This document shows, in pieces, positions 16,007-19,990 of a DNA stretch of 19,990 bases. The stretch's first letter is position 1; each line of letters starts with the position of its first letter. The notes beneath the pieces are model-generated. The model had not been told where the DNA came from. It saw nothing but the letters and a program-made list of their open reading frames with translations, and ran no database searches. The DNA comes from FW021-bin31 sp036278455 (lineage in GTDB: Bacteria > Bacteroidota > Bacteroidia > Chitinophagales > Chitinophagaceae). The position numbers and the translations under genes are program-made. The stretch covers positions 1 to 19,990 of the forward strand of contig DASULB010000143.1 in NCBI GenBank assembly GCA_036278455.1, given 5' to 3'.

Positions 16007-16417
16007 TTACTTCAATTCAGCCATATGATCATTGATCTTCTTAACCTGGTCCTGGTTGAGTGGTTTATATTCAACATCACCCAAATGGGTGTGATCCTTT
16101 TCAACGATGATTAATTCGGCATCCTCATCCATCGCAATGTTGTGCCATTGTTTAGCCGGAATATTATACGGAATACCTTGTTGCATCTTCACGAACTCGA
16201 ACCGGAAGTCATGATTTTGCTCTGTTGCCGCAATCAATACCGCAGTTCCGTTCAGCAGGATGAAAAGTTCATCGGTGAGCAGATGCCTGTCCATTTTTTG
16301 GATACCAAACATATCCTGGTCCGGGATATAGGTTAACCGGGCGACCTGCCAACCTTCCCGGATCAGGAAGGGATCATACCCTTCCCCCCGGCGTTGATAC
16401 ATTTCAATGATATTCAT
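16007..16417 (-). CDS. Small cupin-fold protein of the sugar-acid cassette
   Basis: The 136-residue single-domain protein shows cupin-like motifs: a first block around H45-x4-E50 with LFILLNGTAVLIA, and a second with GIPYNIPAKQWHNIAM (H92) and ELIIVEK. Metal binding is possible but the ligand set is incomplete by eye. The frame extends to a TTG at 16423, but ATG at 16417 (MNIIEMYQRRGEGYDPF) is the better start. It begins 6 bases after the SDR stop codon, so the two are co-translated. I recall similar proteins beside sugar-acid genes in Firmicutes. Possible roles are an isomerase or mutarotase for a sugar or lactone, or a small sensor. No experimental function is known to me. Confidence 0.75.
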   Translation of the reverse strand: MNIIEMYQRRGEGYDPFLIREGWQVARLTYIPDQDMFGIQKMDRHLLTDELFILLNGTAVLIAATEQNHDFRFEFVKMQQGIPYNIPAKQWHNIAMDEDAELIIVEKDHTHLGDVEYKPLNQDQVKKINDHMAELK

Positions 16418-16423
16418 CTTCAA

Positions 16424-17221
16424 TTAATTTTTGGGCTTACGCGGATCATAAGGAATGGTACTTTCCCTATAGCCGCCATCAATATATATTTCAGTGGCTG
16501 TATAATAAGCTGCTTTATCACTCGCCAGAAATGCACAGGTCCACGCGATATCCTCCACGGTTCCCACACGGCCCAGCGGGATCCATTGATCAAATTTCCC
16601 GCGCCCAAAACGCTCTATTTCCTCGCGGTTCATCTCTGTTTCGATGGCCCCCGGGGCAATCGTCACAACCCGGATATGATGTTCCGCCAGTTCCAGTGCC
16701 AGACATTTGGTCATCATGTTCACCGCCGCCTTGGAACAGCAATAGTGGATCAATCCTTTGCGGGGTACCTTGTCATGGATGGAGGAAATATTGAGAATCA
16801 CACCGCCTTTTCGAGGGATCATTCTTTTCCCTGCTTCCTGTGCACAGATGAAACTGCCACGCAGGTTGACATTAAAAATCCGGTCCCATTCCCCGATGTC
16901 CATATCAATAGCATGGTCTACAGATTCACAACCCGCATTATTCACTAAAATATCAATGACGCCTAAGGAATCGTCCAGGTAATGGAACATATCGCTTATA
17001 GCTTCCTGGTTGGCGATATCAGCCTGAAAAGTCAGAGCCTTTACGCCAAACTCTCCGCTGATACCCTGGCAAAGGCGTTCGGCATCCGTCCTGCTATTGT
17101 GATAATTAATGAGAACATTGGCGCCGCAGGCAGCCATCTTTCTGCAGATGTCGGCGCCGATCCCGCGGCTTCCCCCCGTTACCAGAACGTTTTTGTCCTT
17201 GAGATTAAGGGATGTTTCCAT
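16424..17221 (-). CDS. SDR-family NAD(P)-dependent oxidoreductase
   Basis: The 265-residue classical short-chain dehydrogenase has the cofactor motif TGGSRGIG (15-22), NNAG, the active serine in NISSIH, and the catalytic Y160-x3-K164 in HYCCSKAAV. The C-terminal IYIDGGYRES is typical of the gluconate 5-dehydrogenase/glucose 1-dehydrogenase-like group. In a cluster with UxuA and a sugar transporter, a likely role is interconversion of a keto-sugar acid and its alcohol, for example fructuronate/mannonate reduction in place of a classical UxuB. That assignment is inference. It starts 47 bases after the end of the broken solute-binding-protein gene and is tightly followed by the cupin gene. Confidence 0.9.
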   Translation of the reverse strand: METSLNLKDKNVLVTGGSRGIGADICRKMAACGANVLINYHNSRTDAERLCQGISGEFGVKALTFQADIANQEAISDMFHYLDDSLGVIDILVNNAGCESVDHAIDMDIGEWDRIFNVNLRGSFICAQEAGKRMIPRKGGVILNISSIHDKVPRKGLIHYCCSKAAVNMMTKCLALELAEHHIRVVTIAPGAIETEMNREEIERFGRGKFDQWIPLGRVGTVEDIAWTCAFLASDKAAYYTATEIYIDGGYRESTIPYDPRKPKN

Positions 17222-17268
17222 CGGTCATGTTTTTGGGTGACATTTGCATAAATTCATCAATTTCAGTT

Positions 17269-17696
17269 TCAGTATACCCATATAAAGATATCATCCGGTA
17301 TCTTCCAATGGTATTCTTCGTTCATGTCCATCCGGCAGGCCGTCATCTTTGTGGTTGCATCCACGGAGAAGACCCACCAATGATCGTCATACCAATAAAG
17401 ATTAAAATTCCTTTCGATGCTTTCGACTTACTGGATCCTTATAAAATGTCCCGGTAAAAAGACTTTCTGGGAAAACAATAATCTCTTCACTGAGGCGCCG
17501 TCCACATAAGGATGATCCATCACAAGCAGATTACAGACATCGGCCAATTTTCCCATGGGACAATCTCCAGAATCTTTCAGCGTTCTGATGCCCACCGGAT
17601 TGGGATCACCTTTCTGTTGGTCCAGATGGATGCAACAGCCCTTAAAGGCTCCTATCTCCTACGATGGTCCCACGTAATTCCTTTAATTATCTTCAT
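17269..17696 (-). pseudogene. Broken ABC-type extracellular solute-binding-protein gene (N-terminal third)
   Basis: Joining minus-strand frames gives a recognisable sugar-type solute-binding protein. It opens with ATG at 17696 overlapping the MFS stop by 14 bases and reads MKIIKGITWDH, where relatives have GITWDHPRGYxPL. The conserved Tyr codon is TAG at 17654-17652. After EPLRAV...IPIRW one base is missing and the frame shifts to RTLKDSGDCP, then LADVCNLLVMDHPYV, where relatives have KRSLQDFGDFP and YDLLVIDHP. A second stop, TAA, is at 17430-17428. The same frame continues as WYDDHWWVFSVDATTKM (relatives: GHxWALPIDAATQVA) and ends at TGA 17271-17269. Relatives have about 380 residues, so two thirds are gone. 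No ABC permease or ATPase is nearby. The longest uninterrupted piece is too short to be called as a gene by ordinary means. Confidence 0.82.
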
Positions 17697-19128
17697 AATT
17701 CCCTTCCTGCTGCTTCACCAAAAGATCTTTCTCTTTTCGCTTTTTCTTTTTCCAAAACTGCCCGATGTCTTCCAATGTTCTTCCTTTAGTCTCCGGCACC
17801 ATCCGGTACACAAAAAATGCCGCCGGCAGCATCAACAGCGCATATAAAATAAATGTAGTTCCCATGCCGGCCAGGTCTCTGAGAACCGGGTAAGTCTGTG
17901 TTACAAAAACAGAGCCCAGAAACAGGGACAATGTGCCCAGCGACATCGCCCTGCCTCTTATCCTGGTGGGGAATATCTCGGAGATGACCACCCACACTCC
18001 CGGGCCGAGGGTTGCCGCAAAAATGGCGATGTAAATGATGAAGGCCATCAGCAGGACGGTACTGTTCGCATGCGCCTGTGTAAACAAAATTCCGATCAGA
18101 AAAAGTGCGGCGCTCAACCCTATAAATCCCCACATTAACAACAGCTTTCTGCCCCACTGATCGATCTTCCAAATGGCAATGAAGGTAAAAAGCATATTAA
18201 AGAATCCGATAATCGCCGCGCTTCCCATGGCCGAGTTTGTGCCAAAGCCTGCCTTTTCAAAGATGGACGGAGCATAGTACATCACCGTTGTAATCCCGGC
18301 CAGCTGACTTAAAAAGGGCAGCACCAAACCGATGATCAAAGCCAAGCGAATTCCGGGCGCAAATAATTGTCGGATACTGTTACTCTCCTGCGACACCGCA
18401 CCCTGTATGTTATCCATTTCGATCTTCCCTTTCTGCATGCCATTGATCCGTTCAAGGATTATCTGCGCATCTCTCAGCCGGTCTTCCTGAATAAGCCATC
18501 GGGGACTTTCCGGAACAAAGAGAAGAAAGATAAAAAATACCAGGGCCGGAACCATATTGGATCCCAGCATGGCACGCCACATTTCGGTGATGATGTAAAA
18601 ATGAACAAAAGAACTGCCGCTACCGGCATGGTTGTTTGCGAAGTGCATGATACCCGCATTGGACAGATAGGCAAACAAGATCCCCAGGGTAATGGCCAGC
18701 TGATAAAGGGATACCAGCCGGCCTCTCATGGCAGCCGGTGACAGTTCGGAGATGAACATGGGGGCTACCATGGCAGCAAATCCAACACCAATGCCTCCTA
18801 CGATCCGCGCGAGGACCAGAAATGTAATGTTCGTGGCCGCCATGCATCCAACAGAAGATATGACGAACAAGACGGCCGATGCCAACAACACGCTTTTACG
18901 GCCGAATCTGTCGGCCAGGTACCCGGCGCAGGCCGCCCCCAACACACACCCCGCCAGGGCGGAACTCATAAGCCAACCTTCCAGGACGGAGGTCAAATGA
19001 AATTGCACCCTGAGGAAATTGATAGCACCTGAGATGACTGCCGTATCAAATCCAAACAAAAACCCACCAAGCCCCGCAGTTAAAGAGATCAGGGTTACAT
19101 ATGATTTGCCTTGCAATTTCCTAGCCAT
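17683..19128 (-). CDS. MFS sugar porter (XylE/GalP-like)
   Basis: The 481-residue inner-membrane protein has about 12 hydrophobic segments and the sugar-porter signatures: GGFLFGFDTAVISGA (21-35), DRFGRK (73-78), PESPRWLI (206-213), DQWGRK, and PETKGRTLEDI near the C terminus. Such proteins are sugar:H+ symporters. In the sugar-binding helix 7, where XylE has QQ..G.N, this protein has SQLAGITTVMYYAP (274-287). Thus one glutamine and the asparagine are replaced, suggesting an uncommon substrate such as a sugar acid. The C-terminal tail is very basic (KKKKRKEKD). Its end overlaps the start of the broken solute-binding-protein gene by 14 bases. No promoter is evident upstream; it may be transcribed from the GH38 gene or from the 364-base gap before it. 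Confidence 0.93.
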   Translation of the reverse strand: MARKLQGKSYVTLISLTAGLGGFLFGFDTAVISGAINFLRVQFHLTSVLEGWLMSSALAGCVLGAACAGYLADRFGRKSVLLASAVLFVISSVGCMAATNITFLVLARIVGGIGVGFAAMVAPMFISELSPAAMRGRLVSLYQLAITLGILFAYLSNAGIMHFANNHAGSGSSFVHFYIITEMWRAMLGSNMVPALVFFIFLLFVPESPRWLIQEDRLRDAQIILERINGMQKGKIEMDNIQGAVSQESNSIRQLFAPGIRLALIIGLVLPFLSQLAGITTVMYYAPSIFEKAGFGTNSAMGSAAIIGFFNMLFTFIAIWKIDQWGRKLLLMWGFIGLSAALFLIGILFTQAHANSTVLLMAFIIYIAIFAATLGPGVWVVISEIFPTRIRGRAMSLGTLSLFLGSVFVTQTYPVLRDLAGMGTTFILYALLMLPAAFFVYRMVPETKGRTLEDIGQFWKKKKRKEKDLLVKQQEGNYEDN

Positions 19129-19492
19129 CCAAGATAGTTTCCGTCTGTAAAAAATACTTCTGAATTAATGCTTCCACCCGACTTCCCTTTTTTATTTCAG
19201 GGTTTTTATTTCCCTGGCAAAGGATTTATCCCAACCTCTGATAGCGGGATTGGAAACGGCGGGCACCCGGTTCAACCACCGACCCGCCAGGTAACTTAAA
19301 CCGATCAATCGGCCACAAACTTTTTCAGCCTGCATCAAACACCCGCAGGGCACACACAATATCTGATGACTTGTCCGGCAGGCACAGCAATCAGAGTCCT
19401 TCTTCATTCCAGTTTTCATCACACCGGGTTGAGAGACAACACTCAAGATGCAGGACATGCCCGGATGACCCGTCATCTGAGTATATCCTTTC
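19129..19492. other. 364-base gap between the GH38 gene and the MFS gene
   Basis: No gene is supported. A 94-codon minus-strand frame (19192-19476) is cysteine-rich and unlike any family I recognise. A different minus frame reads DENWNEEGL, a stop, LPDKSSDIVCALRVFDAG, then a stop, which looks mildly protein-like and could be decayed coding sequence, but I cannot name a family. No Bacteroidota -7 element is seen ahead of the MFS start. Confidence 0.4.
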
Positions 19493-19990
19493 TCACCTCA
19501 TATCAGCTTCAACCGTCTCTATGCTATATCCATCTGCATTCACATCAAATTCATTTGTTTTGGAAGGAATGGTTTTCCCGTCCATCTCAATTATATTGGT
19601 ATGCCTGACCGATTGAATCGGAAAATATGAATGAACAGACACATCGCCCTGGATTCCCGTCTGGTTAAACATCCTGATAACGACGGCGTTTTTGTCCTTC
19701 GCTTTTTTTACCGCGGTAATATGGATATTGGGATCATTGACCGAAAAGAAGCTCTCACTTTCAGGCAAAACAGGCTTGCTCTCAGGGACGATATCAGATA
19801 CCAGATACAAATGCTGGTTGGCAGCCTGACCTTTTTTTGCAGCGGTTTCCATTTGATCAGGTCCCGAGAAAAGGCTAAAAGTGAAATGGTGCGCCCCTGT
19901 CTGCAAATAGTCATTACCTTCACTGTTACAACTTTTACGGGAAGCAAATAAAATAGGCTGTAAAATGGTATAACTCACAGGATTATCAGT
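19493..19990 (-). CDS. Alpha-mannosidase-type glycoside hydrolase, family 38 (C-terminal 165 residues; 5' end outside window)
   Basis: The minus-strand frame is open from the window end to TGA at 19493. The visible part matches the beta-sandwich C-terminal region of GH38 alpha-mannosidases: ILQPILFASRKSC, GNDYLQTGAHHFTFSLFS, the LPESESFFSVNDPNI segment, AVVIRMFNQTG and the terminal YSIETVEAD. In this family those residues pack against the catalytic domain; the catalytic aspartate is upstream, outside the window. A GTG at 19978 is only an internal valine codon, not a start. Substrates of the family are alpha-mannosides, cut in the periplasm or cytoplasm. It precedes the MFS transporter on the same strand, so it may belong to the same carbohydrate-use locus. 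Confidence 0.82.
   Translation of the reverse strand, partial: TDNPVSYTILQPILFASRKSCNSEGNDYLQTGAHHFTFSLFSGPDQMETAAKKGQAANQHLYLVSDIVPESKPVLPESESFFSVNDPNIHITAVKKAKDKNAVVIRMFNQTGIQGDVSVHSYFPIQSVRHTNIIEMDGKTIPSKTNEFDVNADGYSIETVEADMR

Noticed and set aside
19192..19476. 94-codon minus-strand protein before the MFS gene
   Set aside because: Cysteine-rich composition, no recognisable family and no start context.

Overview
The window looks like a chromosomal segment of a Bacteroidota bacterium, most likely Chitinophagaceae (Chitinophaga/Niastella-like). Three things point there. Several promoters match the Bacteroidota pattern TTTG-N19/20-TAnnTTTG. Shine-Dalgarno sequences are weak or absent. The gene repertoire fits: periplasmic DPP-IV, a GH3 beta-glucosidase, DUF4254 next to GT9, a MazG-like protein, and a serine palmitoyltransferase-like enzyme. 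No lineage was tested by database search.

Layout. (1) 1-2148: the 5' part of a FAD glycerol-3-phosphate dehydrogenase gene (minus) is divergent from a DeoR/GlpR-type repressor (plus). A decayed tRNA-Arg(ACG) remnant lies between them. (2) 2327-8424: an alpha-oxoamine synthase (SPT/cysteate acyltransferase type) and a secreted DPP-IV (both plus) converge with a secreted GH3 beta-glucosidase (minus); a perfect 15-bp hairpin terminator serves both sides. (3) 8652-11725: MnmA, then a DUF4254-GT9 pair joined by an ATGA overlap (plus). (4) 11750-13496 (minus): a MazG-like pyrophosphohydrolase, a PhnP-like metallo-beta-lactamase-fold hydrolase, and a small protein with a 14 x 15-bp tandem array coding an acidic pentapeptide tail; the last two form an operon with a good promoter. 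(5) 13551-14082: a gap with no recognisable gene. (6) 14083-19990 (minus): a sugar-acid cassette in transcription order GH38 alpha-mannosidase (cut by the window end), MFS sugar porter, broken ABC solute-binding-protein gene, SDR oxidoreductase, cupin, RraA-family protein, mannonate dehydratase UxuA.

How they work together. The GlpD/GlpR pair suggests glycerol-3-phosphate use under repressor control. DPP-IV and BglX are periplasmic scavengers of peptides and oligosaccharides. DUF4254-GT9 points to surface glycan assembly. The last cassette probably imports a sugar or uronate/aldonate by MFS transport and converts it through an SDR step and UxuA toward 2-keto-3-deoxygluconate; RraA and the cupin have no assigned step.

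The most notable items are the solute-binding-protein pseudogene in the uronate cassette (visible only when frames are joined), the tRNA-Arg remnant before the repressor gene, the 15-bp minisatellite coding an acidic tail, and a terminator hairpin 31 bases upstream of the DPP-IV start. I saw no CRISPR array, transposase, rRNA or intact tRNA.
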